In this document: positions 1-6,631 of the stretch, piece after piece
Layout of the letters: every line of letters begins with the position of its first letter
How positions within the stretch are numbered: the first letter of the stretch is position 1
Assembly: GCA_017452215.1 (NCBI GenBank)
Contig: JAFTMU010000040.1
Span: forward strand, 1-7,744
Direction of reading: 5' to 3'
Origin: Clostridia bacterium
GTDB taxonomy: Bacteria > Bacillota > Clostridia > Oscillospirales > CAG-272
Length of the DNA: 7,744 nt
Notes under the pieces: model-generated
Databases searched by the model: none
What the model was told of the DNA's origin: nothing
What the model saw: the letters and a program-made list of their open reading frames with translations, nothing else
Position numbers and translations under genes: made by a program

Positions 1-999
1 AAAATTCTTGACGCTCTTGCCATCCTCGGTGGTGGTGACATAGTCGATGACCGGATCTGCGCCGTTGTAAAGATCCTTGCCGTTTGCATCCTTTTTGAAC
101 AGGATCCCCGTGATGGTGAAGCTCGCCTGAGGATCGTCCAAGCCGTATGCCGAATAATCGACCTTGCCATTTTCCAGCTTTGCGGCGTCCTTCAACACCA
201 GCTTTTTACCGGCATAAGTGGACCCACAGCCAAAGCAGAGCTTGGAGTAAAGATCCGGATCGTACTCCATGAGAGAATCCTCAAAGCCGTCAATATAGAC
301 CTTCTCCGGGGTATGATAGAAGGTATAGGTGTGACCGTCACGGTGGGTCACATTGATGGAATAAACGTAAGAGGACTGAATGGTAGGATAGAGCAACAGG
401 CGGTTGATGGCGGAAACGTATTCGCCGTCTCCCGAATCCACTGCTGCACGCAGTTCCCATTTTCCCGTATCGGGATCGATACGGTAATGATTTCCGCTGC
501 CACGGGCAACGAACACGTTTTCGGAAATGCCGTTGGTCTCCATCAGATTCCCTTGCTCGTCGAACATTTTGTAGATACCGTCCTGGCGCTTGACGATATA
601 TTTATCGCTGTATTGCACGCCGTCGATGCGGTAAACGTCCTCAAAGGAATAGATGGCGATCAGCTGTGCCACCACAACAAAGGTTGCGATGAGGAAAACG
701 GCAACCGCTGCAAGAATGAGGATCGCCCGCTTTTGTTTTCGTAGGAGAGAGACTCGGTGCTCCTCCTTTTTGATCTTGGTCCAGCGTGCCACAAGGCGCA
801 CGTCGCTCTCCTCACTCACCACGGTATCGGGAGTGACCTGTGTGCCGTCACGGTACCAGCCCTCAAACCGATAGCCGGGACGCACGGGGATGGGGAGATT
901 GCCCAAGCGCTCGCCCGAGGTCGCCTCACGGGTAATGGGCGAAACGTTCCCCTTGCCAGGTTCAAAAATTAAATTTACGATGGTTTCTTCTGTTTTCAT
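1..999 (-). CDS. InlB-type B-repeat / DUF4340-like membrane protein (C-terminus missing)
   Basis: Partial gene: 333 codons stay open from an ATG at 999 to the window edge. Residues about 8-73 read as one InlB B-repeat (Flg_new type): a short beta start, then 'PGYRFEGWYRDG', 'TPDTVV' and a closing 'ARW'. A basic stretch (about 74-91) precedes a single membrane helix (about 92-116). The following domain contains 'YGLDDPQASFTI' near residue 300, the pattern of DUF4340 proteins, which commonly end Gld-type ABC operons. No signal peptide precedes the repeat, and the basic flank predicts N-terminus inside, so the repeat would be cytoplasmic and the DUF4340 part outside. The start is firm: between this ATG and the in-frame TGA that ends the upstream gene there are 15 codons with no ATG, GTG or TTG. 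The ribosome-binding site is weak (AAGGGA, about 12 nt away). It is the last visible gene of the leftward operon. The DUF4340 call is from memory of the family and moderately sure; the repeat is surer. Confidence 0.8.
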   Translation of the reverse strand, partial: MKTEETIVNLIFEPGKGNVSPITREATSGERLGNLPIPVRPGYRFEGWYRDGTQVTPDTVVSEESDVRLVARWTKIKKEEHRVSLLRKQKRAILILAAVAVFLIATFVVVAQLIAIYSFEDVYRIDGVQYSDKYIVKRQDGIYKMFDEQGNLMETNGISENVFVARGSGNHYRIDPDTGKWELRAAVDSGDGEYVSAINRLLLYPTIQSSYVYSINVTHRDGHTYTFYHTPEKVYIDGFEDSLMEYDPDLYSKLCFGCGSTYAGKKLVLKDAAKLENGKVDYSAYGLDDPQASFTITGILFKKDANGKDLYNGADPVIDYVTTTEDGKSVKNF

Positions 1000-1044
1000 G
1001 GGTTGGAAAGATCCCTTCTTCAGAACTGTTGTATTCGCCCTGTA

Positions 1045-2844
1045 TCAATGGCGAAGCTTTCTTTTGACCAGAATAACGGTACCGATCACGCTCATGACCA
1101 CGGCGGGAAGAATCGCAAAGACCGCCGTGGTAATTGTGATGGCGGGCAGTGTGCGGGTGATTCCCGTGGTGGGGTCGGTGGTTTGATACAAGCTCTCGGA
1201 AATATCTGCGGAATACCATTCGACGAAATTCAAGCCCACAGGGTTGACATCCTTGCCGATATAGCGCAGGGTTGCCAGGAGTGCATCGGCGTTGCCGCAG
1301 GCAGTAGTCTGTAAAAATTCCTCGGTAGCAAAATCGGTAGAGCCGACGGCGCATACGTAGGAATCCTGTGACACGGTAGTGTATCCGTTTCCTTCGCTCA
1401 CAACACGCTTTTCACGGGAAATGGTCATCAGGTCAAAGACATCGGAGCCACCAAGCAGAACGCCGTCCGCTCCCGTCAGTGCCTGACCGCCCGAAACAAC
1501 GGAGTACTGAGCGGGTGCGGTCTTGGTGCCTGCCTGGAACATACGGTAAATGGTCCGCTCCACGCCGTCCTCGAAATACCGCCCGTAGCTATACGCCGCA
1601 GTTCCCTGCTCGGCGTTTGCCATCATGTAGGAGGTTTCATAATAGTCCGAAAATACGATGGGCATAGCGTTTTGGAAAATGATCTTGGGATAGATGGTGG
1701 AGGAGATCAGATCGTCCAGCACCGCCTTGCCAAGCCCTTGTCCCTCCAGATACTGCGCCACGAAGCGATCGCCCTCGTAGTTGAGTCCGTTTGCCTTATC
1801 GCTGACCAGATAATTACCCGTTACGCTCTCACCGTCTGCCGTCTGTCCTTCCTTGCGCATATACTCGATGCCCCAGAATTCAATGTATTCCTCCAGGTTG
1901 GGAAGCGTGGGAGAATCCGCATCCATGAATACCATAAATGAATATGCCTTATCAAGGAAGCGATTTAATTTGACGGTCTCTGCCTCTGTCTCTCCCTTGG
2001 AGGACGCAAAATCCGTTTTGGGATCGTAGGTGATGATCAATCGGCAATTCTCGGGGATCTCCTCGGTGCTGAGATCCAAAAAGTCGATCTCGTATCCTGC
2101 TGTCTCGATCAGGTTCAAAAAGCTCTTGTATTCCGTCCACTCGGAGCGATCGATCTTCATCAATTCCCCGAAGGGCTCGCCGTGGTTGACGGTGAGGCAG
2201 CAGACGGGAGCCTGGGCGCCCGTGACATCAAGGATCTGCTTGACGAACTGCTTTTGTCCGTTATAGCCGATGACGGTATCTACCGTAGCATCGGAATCAA
2301 AGGTGAAAAAGTCACGCATGGAGTTGACACGGAACTCGCTTCCGCTTGCCACAATGACGTTGGTCTGATAGATCTCGGAATAAGTGGTGGTACGGTACAT
2401 ATCCACCGAGGAGGGGTTTTTCCAAACGTCCCGGTAGGTGACCTTGATGGTATCGGGAAAATGCTTTTCAAGATCCAGCGCTGTATAATACACGTACCGC
2501 ATGTTGGGATTCGCCTTTAAGATATCGGGCTCGGCGCAAAAGATGATGTCTACCTTGACAGGATCGTTTTCTCCACGCTTTTGATTGGCGTCGGAAATGA
2601 TCTGTCCCAGATAATCCACTGTTTCATCCATGAGGGTGTACAGAGAATTTTGCTTTTGCTCCGATTGGGTCCCGTAGCGGAAATAGTTCATTTTGGGTGT
2701 CAGGTCGATATACCACAAATTCCCCGTAAACAGCGCAGTAAAAACAATGTTGAGCAACAGAACCGCCACCACGACTGCCGCCGTTAAGCCAAGGGACAGA
2801 GAGCCGTGACGGAGCTTTTGCTGCCATCCGTTTTCATGTTTCAT
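1045..2844 (-). CDS. GldG-like ABC transporter auxiliary membrane protein, second copy
   Basis: About 599 residues. A basic N-terminus ('KLRHGSL') leads into a membrane helix (about residues 17-39), then a large outside domain, a second helix near the C-terminus (about 567-593) and a basic tail 'KRKLRH'. The outside part carries GldG-family landmarks shared with the upstream paralogue: 'VNHGE' (about 219-223), 'IPENCRLIITYDPKTD', 'SPTLPNLEEYIEFWGI' and 'IGKDVNPVGL'. GldG-family proteins (ABC_transp_aux) accompany a GldA ATPase and GldF permease; their biochemical role is not established outside gliding Bacteroidota. It lies 28 nt after the first copy and 45 nt before the DUF4340-like gene. 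Two ATGs compete. The one at 2850 sits only 3 nt from the AGGA at 2854-2857, while the one at 2844 sits 9 nt away, so 2844 is preferred. Using 2850 adds two residues (MQ). It is longer than its paralogue by about 75 residues, mostly in the middle and before the last helix. Confidence 0.85.
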   Translation of the reverse strand: MKHENGWQQKLRHGSLSLGLTAAVVVAVLLLNIVFTALFTGNLWYIDLTPKMNYFRYGTQSEQKQNSLYTLMDETVDYLGQIISDANQKRGENDPVKVDIIFCAEPDILKANPNMRYVYYTALDLEKHFPDTIKVTYRDVWKNPSSVDMYRTTTYSEIYQTNVIVASGSEFRVNSMRDFFTFDSDATVDTVIGYNGQKQFVKQILDVTGAQAPVCCLTVNHGEPFGELMKIDRSEWTEYKSFLNLIETAGYEIDFLDLSTEEIPENCRLIITYDPKTDFASSKGETEAETVKLNRFLDKAYSFMVFMDADSPTLPNLEEYIEFWGIEYMRKEGQTADGESVTGNYLVSDKANGLNYEGDRFVAQYLEGQGLGKAVLDDLISSTIYPKIIFQNAMPIVFSDYYETSYMMANAEQGTAAYSYGRYFEDGVERTIYRMFQAGTKTAPAQYSVVSGGQALTGADGVLLGGSDVFDLMTISREKRVVSEGNGYTTVSQDSYVCAVGSTDFATEEFLQTTACGNADALLATLRYIGKDVNPVGLNFVEWYSADISESLYQTTDPTTGITRTLPAITITTAVFAILPAVVMSVIGTVILVKRKLRH

Positions 2845-2853
2845 TTGCATCGT

Positions 2854-2859
2854 TCCTTT
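2854..2859 (-). promoter_or_regulatory. Ribosome-binding site that decides the second gldG-like start
   Basis: On the minus strand this reads AAAGGA. It lies 3 nt before the ATG at 2850 and 9 nt before the ATG at 2844. The second spacing is normal for Bacillota, so translation most likely begins at 2844. Confidence 0.6.
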
Positions 2860-2872
2860 CTTTGGGGATTCG

Positions 2873-4447
2873 TTACGCCCGACGGCGCTTGATCAGCACC
2901 GTGATTGCCACTACGGTGACGATGACCAGAGGCGTAACGGTCAGTCCCAGCGTCCAGCGCAGCATTTGCGCCGTGGTCAGGGTGCTGATCTGATTGCAGG
3001 AAAAGGGCTGTACGCTCAATCCCACGGGGGTCAGCTCCTTCCCCATTGCTTCAAACAGGTGCATCAGCACGTGATTGTTGCCGTATACGGCAGATTGCAG
3101 GTATTCGCTCTCCGAAAAATCCACCGATGCAACGGCGCCCACATAGGAGACGCCCTCCTCATTGGATTGCTCGGTCAGTGTCATCAGCATGGATGCCCCG
3201 CTGCCGACAATGGCTCCGTTCGCCCATGCAAGGGAATCGGCGCCGCTTTGGTACAGGGGATACATGGTGCGCTTTCCGTCCATACTGCGGTAGCTGCCGT
3301 CTGTTTGATAAACGTAGCCGCTGCCCGCCTCCCCGTCTCCGCTACCCGTATAGGCACTGAAGGACGTGGAATTGGGGAAGATCACGTACTGCTCCTCGGT
3401 ACGGGTAAAACGGCTTCCTGCGCCGCCTGCGGCATGACCGTAAATGGTATAGCCGTCGGCGCTGAGGGATTCGGCAGGGTTCTGAATGGTATAGCGCTGG
3501 GCACGGTTGTTATATCCGTTCTCGGCATAATCGGCGCTCACGCCCCACTCCTTGAGGTAGGTCTCAAAATTGGGCAGAGAGGGCGTACCGTTCTCTAAAA
3601 AGACCAGGAAGGAATTGCCACCCTCGGAGAGAACTTCATTAAGGATCTGCATCTCGGAAATATCGGAAAGGGTGTCGTCGATAAGGTCGGTGTTGGGATT
3701 GTAGCTGATGATCAGGTCGCAGTTCTCGGGGATCTTCTCCTGATACAAGTCGATATAAGCCACGGTATAGCCTGCGTCATCCAGGAGCGTCAACAGCTCA
3801 TAATCGTAAAAGACCTCGCCGTGGTTGTTCAAAAGGCACGCCACGGGTTTGGGAGAGATCGCTTGCATGATGGCAGAGGCAAGCTTTTTCTCGCCGTTAT
3901 ACGCCCAAGGGCTTTCCTCCTCCCCTTTGTATGCGAAAAATTCGTTGTAAGAATACACTCTGTAATAATCACCGCAAATCACGATGACACTGGTGGTATA
4001 CAGAGCGGTTTCGATCTCCTCCCCCGTTAAGGGATTGGTCGCCACGGTGTATTTTTGCACGGGCTTGGGATTGGTGTAAATATCGAAATATTTGAGAGTG
4101 ACGTTGGGAAAATGATCGGCGATCTGATTTGCGGTATGATAGAGGTAGTAGTTGGCGTGCTCGCTGCTGCTGACGTTCCACTCGTTATCGCAGAACCAGA
4201 TCTCCACCGGGGGAGCTTTTTTCTCATCCTTGGACGCATGCTCAAAGGCTTCGCCCAAAAAATCGTAGCATGCCCCGGAAACGTCAAACACAGGCTCGCC
4301 GTAAAGGGGAACGTAAAGCGAATACCGCTCTATCACTGCTACCGCCACGGCATTGAGCAGTACTGCCACCAGAATGACCATTGCGGTCAGAATGGCTGCC
4401 ACGGTACCGTGACGCATTTTTTTGCTTCGGATAAACTGTTTTTTCAT
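2873..4447 (-). CDS. GldG-like ABC transporter auxiliary membrane protein, first copy
   Basis: 524 residues. A basic N-terminus ('RSKKMRHG') is followed by a membrane helix (about 14-40), a large domain predicted outside the membrane, a second helix (about 497-519) and a basic end 'KRRRA'. Landmarks that align with the neighbouring copy are 'LLNNHGE' (205-211), 'IPENCDLIISYNPNTDL' (239-255), 'TPSLPNFETYLKEWGV' (288-303) and 'MGKELTPVGL' (468-477). The NHGE segment corresponds to the glycine/histidine/glutamate motif of the GldG/ABC_transp_aux family. This protein should partner the permease encoded 21 nt upstream and the ATPase before that. The start is supported by GGAGGA about 9 nt before the ATG at 4447. 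No catalytic residues of a known enzyme are evident. Identity with the second copy is patchy rather than continuous, so the duplication is old or each copy was acquired separately. The family call is secure; the substrate is unknown. Confidence 0.87.
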   Translation of the reverse strand: MKKQFIRSKKMRHGTVAAILTAMVILVAVLLNAVAVAVIERYSLYVPLYGEPVFDVSGACYDFLGEAFEHASKDEKKAPPVEIWFCDNEWNVSSSEHANYYLYHTANQIADHFPNVTLKYFDIYTNPKPVQKYTVATNPLTGEEIETALYTTSVIVICGDYYRVYSYNEFFAYKGEEESPWAYNGEKKLASAIMQAISPKPVACLLNNHGEVFYDYELLTLLDDAGYTVAYIDLYQEKIPENCDLIISYNPNTDLIDDTLSDISEMQILNEVLSEGGNSFLVFLENGTPSLPNFETYLKEWGVSADYAENGYNNRAQRYTIQNPAESLSADGYTIYGHAAGGAGSRFTRTEEQYVIFPNSTSFSAYTGSGDGEAGSGYVYQTDGSYRSMDGKRTMYPLYQSGADSLAWANGAIVGSGASMLMTLTEQSNEEGVSYVGAVASVDFSESEYLQSAVYGNNHVLMHLFEAMGKELTPVGLSVQPFSCNQISTLTTAQMLRWTLGLTVTPLVIVTVVAITVLIKRRRA

Positions 4448-4468
4448 AAGACCGATTCCTCCGTCCGA

Positions 4469-5236
4469 TCAACCCCAACGGCGCTTTTCGTACACACGAA
4501 CGGTCAAAAACAGGAAAACGAAGGCGATGGATACGTAGTAAAGCAAGGCGGAAAAATCGAACAAGCCTTGGCTGAACGCCGTATATCTGCTGAGCACGCA
4601 CACCCAATCGATGACGAAACGAATGGCATAGACGCCGATGAGGGGCTGTCCTGCGTTATCGGTGAGCATATTCAGCACGTTCAAAAGCACCATGACAGCA
4701 ATGACGCCGATGGTGACGACGGCTGCGGAAAGCTGATTCTCGGTCAGGGCGGAGATAAAGGTTCCGATGGCGATCAGAGCGGCGCCCAAAAGGAGCACGG
4801 CAATGAGACTGCCCACGATCTCCCCCGTCACGGGACCGATATGGGACAGCGTGGTGGAGCCGCTCTTTTCAGCGGCGGAGATCACGTACAGGGGAATAAA
4901 ATTGACACAGGAGACCAGCACGCCGCCAACAAACAGGGTCAGGGCGGCAAAATACTTCCCAAGCACCATTCCCGTAAGACTTACGGGGGCGGTCAGAAGC
5001 ATTTGCTCGGTGCGCATCTTTTTCTCCTCGGCAAACAGACGCATGGTCAAAAGAGGAATGAAGATGATGAGCGACATAATCAGATAGAAAAAGTAGTTTG
5101 TGGTGCTATACGTGCCCGAAACAATGGTGGTGTAGCAGCAAAGCAGTGCAGAAAAGACCAGAAAGATCCCAAGGTAGACATATCCGATGGGATTGACAAA
5201 ATAGGAGGCCATTTCTTTACGGTAAATAGCAAGCAT
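4469..5236 (-). CDS. ABC-2 type permease, GldF-like
   Basis: 255 residues with six apparent membrane helices at about 18-36, 47-64, 95-119, 137-163, 169-190 and 228-246, the usual layout of a single-domain ABC-2 permease. Between helices 2 and 3 lies 'LFAEEKKMRTEQMLLTAPVS' (67-86) followed by 'GKYFAAL', the conserved cytoplasmic coupling segment of the GldF/NosY-like group. The end 'FSQGLFDFSALLYY' plus helix 6 and 'RVYEKRRWG' is also typical of GldF. Family members normally form a dimer served by a GldA-type ATPase, here the gene immediately upstream (26 nt gap). The ribosome-binding site AAGGA lies 7 nt before the ATG at 5236. Length is normal for the family. The transported substrate cannot be told from the sequence. 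A 417-codon open frame on the opposite strand across this gene is a codon-bias shadow. Confidence 0.9.
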   Translation of the reverse strand: MLAIYRKEMASYFVNPIGYVYLGIFLVFSALLCCYTTIVSGTYSTTNYFFYLIMSLIIFIPLLTMRLFAEEKKMRTEQMLLTAPVSLTGMVLGKYFAALTLFVGGVLVSCVNFIPLYVISAAEKSGSTTLSHIGPVTGEIVGSLIAVLLLGAALIAIGTFISALTENQLSAAVVTIGVIAVMVLLNVLNMLTDNAGQPLIGVYAIRFVIDWVCVLSRYTAFSQGLFDFSALLYYVSIAFVFLFLTVRVYEKRRWG

Positions 5237-5262
5237 GATAAATTCCTTTCTTCGTTTACGCC

Positions 5263-6357
5263 TTATTCTTCGTCCTCGGTGACGTCCTCTGCCGCCTCGC
5301 TTCTTTGACGCTCGGCGTCGGCGTACAGGGTTTGTCCGATCTCCTTCTCGATGGCTCCCTTTTGTTTGCCCTTTGATTTACGGGAGGAGCGCTCGTAGGG
5401 GTTGGCACGGAGCAGCTTCTTTTCCTCGGAGGTATCAACAACGGAAATGAAGATATCCTCCAGGCTCATGCCCAGCGCCTCCATGCCCACGAGGGGCCAA
5501 TTGCGCTCGGCAAGACGGAAAAACAGCTTTTTGCGGATATCAATACCGCTCTCGCTTTCGATCATATAAGAATACGCATCGCCGTCACGCTCGGCAAGGG
5601 CTTCGGCATAGCTGATGCCCTGCGTATCCCGCAGCATGGAAAGCACTTCCTTTTGCGGTCCTGCTACCTTGATGTTGAAGCGGCGGTTGTTTGCCATGAC
5701 ACGGGAGATGTTCTCGGTCTTTTCGTTTGCTACGATCTTGCCCTTATTGATGATGACGATACGGTCGCAAACCGCCTGCACCTCCTGCAAAATGTGGGTG
5801 GAAAGAATGACGGTGTGGGATCTGCCCAGGGAGCGGATCAGGTTGCGGATCTCGATGATCTGCTTGGGATCAAGTCCTACGGTGGGCTCGTCGAAAATAA
5901 TGACCTTGGGGTTTCCGATCAATGCCTGCGCAATGCCAACTCTTTGGCGGTATCCCTTGGAAAGGGTGCGAATGACCTTGTGGTAGACCTCCTTGATCTT
6001 GACCGTTTCGCAGATCTTGGAAATGTGCTCCCGCTTGTCCAGCTTGCAACATTTGAGCTCGTAAGCAAAGTTCAGATACTCCTCCACGGTCATATCCAAA
6101 TACAGCGGGGGCTGCTCGGGCAAGTATCCGATGAGCTTTTTGGCGCCGATGGGATCCTTGAGGATATCGATGCCCGCAATGGACGCCTTGCCCGACGTGG
6201 AGGAAAGATATCCCGTGAGAATATTCATCGTCGTACTTTTTCCCGCTCCGTTGGGACCGAGAAAGCCGACAATCTCGCCCTCCTCGACCGAAAAGCTGAC
6301 GTCGTCAACAGCACACGCCGTTCCGTAGTTTTTTACAAGATGTTCGATCTTTATCAT
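5263..6357 (-). CDS. ABC transporter ATP-binding protein, GldA-like, with charged C-terminal tail
   Basis: 364 residues, complete ABC ATPase. Walker A is 'GPNGAGKST' (34-42), the Q-loop glutamine is Q82 in 'LPEQPPLY', the signature is 'LSKGYRQRVG' (132-141), Walker B is 'VIIFDEP' (152-158), the D-loop is 'GLD' (161-163) and the switch histidine is H188 in 'STH'. The 'YLDMTVEEYLNF' segment after the Q-loop and 'SLEDIFISVV' near 298-307 are hallmarks of the GldA group. It should energise the GldF-like permease encoded next. The family usually ends soon after the 'LEDIF' motif, at roughly 300-315 residues. Here about 55 extra residues follow, first basic (KKLLR, RSSRKSKGKQKG) and then acidic (EAAEDVTEDEE). 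This is the first gene of the leftward operon. The ribosome-binding site (AGGAAGAG) is somewhat far from the ATG, about 10-13 nt, but no better start is visible because 'MIKIEHLVKNYG' is the expected N-terminus. Confidence 0.93.
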   Translation of the reverse strand: MIKIEHLVKNYGTACAVDDVSFSVEEGEIVGFLGPNGAGKSTTMNILTGYLSSTSGKASIAGIDILKDPIGAKKLIGYLPEQPPLYLDMTVEEYLNFAYELKCCKLDKREHISKICETVKIKEVYHKVIRTLSKGYRQRVGIAQALIGNPKVIIFDEPTVGLDPKQIIEIRNLIRSLGRSHTVILSTHILQEVQAVCDRIVIINKGKIVANEKTENISRVMANNRRFNIKVAGPQKEVLSMLRDTQGISYAEALAERDGDAYSYMIESESGIDIRKKLFFRLAERNWPLVGMEALGMSLEDIFISVVDTSEEKKLLRANPYERSSRKSKGKQKGAIEKEIGQTLYADAERQRSEAAEDVTEDEE

Positions 6358-6413
6358 AGAAAGTAACTCTTCCTCTCTCTCGTCTATGACGATATTTTGA
6401 CAGTTAAATATAT

Positions 6414-6422
6414 ATTATCACA
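6414..6422 (-). promoter_or_regulatory. Candidate extended -10 promoter of the leftward ABC operon
   Basis: On the minus strand the bases read TGTGATAAT: GATAAT matches the sigma-A -10 consensus at five of six positions and carries the TGn extension. No good -35 is found at the right distance, which extended -10 promoters can tolerate. Transcription would start near 6407 and leave a leader of about 50 nt before the ATG at 6357. The surrounding sequence is AT-rich. This is inference from one short motif. Confidence 0.35.
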
Positions 6423-6459
6423 AAAATATGAACGTACCATGAATAGGTATAAAAATATT

Positions 6460-6491
6460 CCCACGCTTGCTGAAGCGTGGGTGATTTTTTT
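6460..6491 (+). terminator. Rho-independent terminator-like hairpin in the divergent region
   Basis: CCCACGCTT (6460-6468) pairs perfectly with AAGCGTGGG (6473-6481) around a GCTG loop. After three bases a run of seven T follows (6485-6491), then more T-rich sequence. Rightward it has the form of an intrinsic terminator, yet no gene on the plus strand lies before it: the upstream genes point left. It may insulate the SpoIIQ-like gene from stray transcription, end a short untranslated RNA, or be the remains of a mobile-element end. On the minus strand the trailing sequence (AATATTTTTAT) is only weakly T-rich. Confidence 0.65.
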
Positions 6492-6521
6492 GTGTTTTTT
6501 AGCAAAAAAATTTCCTTGTCT

Positions 6522-6550
6522 GTATAAATCGTCCCCGAATGGCAAAAATA
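6522..6550 (+). promoter_or_regulatory. Candidate sigma-F (forespore) promoter of the SpoIIQ-like gene
   Basis: GTATA (6522-6526) matches the sigma-F -35 pattern GYATA. GGCAAAAATA (6541-6550) matches the whole -10 pattern GGnnAnAnTR. The spacer is 14 nt, about one shorter than the usual 15-16 as I recall it. Transcription would begin around 6556-6558, giving a leader of about 75 nt. Bacillus subtilis spoIIQ is a sigma-F gene, so the motif fits the product downstream. A chance match in AT-rich DNA is possible. Confidence 0.45.
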
Positions 6551-6562
6551 AAGTCAGCAACA

Positions 6563-6593
6563 CGGGGGAGCTTCCCGACAAGATGCTCCCTCG
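6563..6593 (+). other. Leader hairpin before the SpoIIQ-like gene
   Basis: C6563-C6571 can pair with G6585-G6593 as a nine-pair stem with one G-T wobble. Its core is GGGAGC against GCTCCC and the loop is 13 nt. It would lie in the 5' leader if transcription starts near 6557, and it ends 23 nt before the ribosome-binding site. No T-run follows, so it is not a terminator. It could stabilise the messenger. It matches no riboswitch class I recognise. Confidence 0.3.
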
Positions 6594-6631
6594 AAGCAAA
6601 TCACAAATGGAAAAGCAAAGGAGTTAAGCTA

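Noticed and set aside
999..1047. Possible stop readthrough joining the second GldG-like gene to the B-repeat/DUF4340-like gene
   Set aside because: The two genes do share a frame with a single TGA between them, but there is a proper ATG 15 codons later and no readthrough signal is visible. Same frame happens one time in three by chance.
2966..3598. 210-codon plus-strand open frame
   Set aside because: Antisense shadow of the first GldG-like gene, with no ribosome-binding site and no family features.
4055..5308. 417-codon open frame on the plus strand
   Set aside because: It runs antisense across the clear GldF-like permease and the start of the first GldG-like gene, has no ribosome-binding site, and its His/Gly/Lys/Asp-rich composition is what reversed codon bias produces.
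5935..5965. LSKGY in place of LSGGQ in the ATPase signature
   Set aside because: This variant is usual in the GldA-like group and does not suggest loss of function.
6397..6402. Perfect TTGACA on the plus strand as a -35 box
   Set aside because: No acceptable -10 lies 16-18 nt downstream (acaaaa and neighbours), so it does not make a sigma-A promoter, although it could still start the unexplained short transcript.
6397..6627. 76-codon plus-strand open frame in the divergent region
   Set aside because: It crosses the terminator hairpin (which gives 'PTLAEAW'), the sigma-F-like promoter and the leader hairpin, and has no ribosome-binding site.
6358..6631. Riboswitch, CRISPR array, tRNA or rRNA
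   Set aside because: No repeat-spacer pattern, cloverleaf or recognisable aptamer core was found here or elsewhere in the window.
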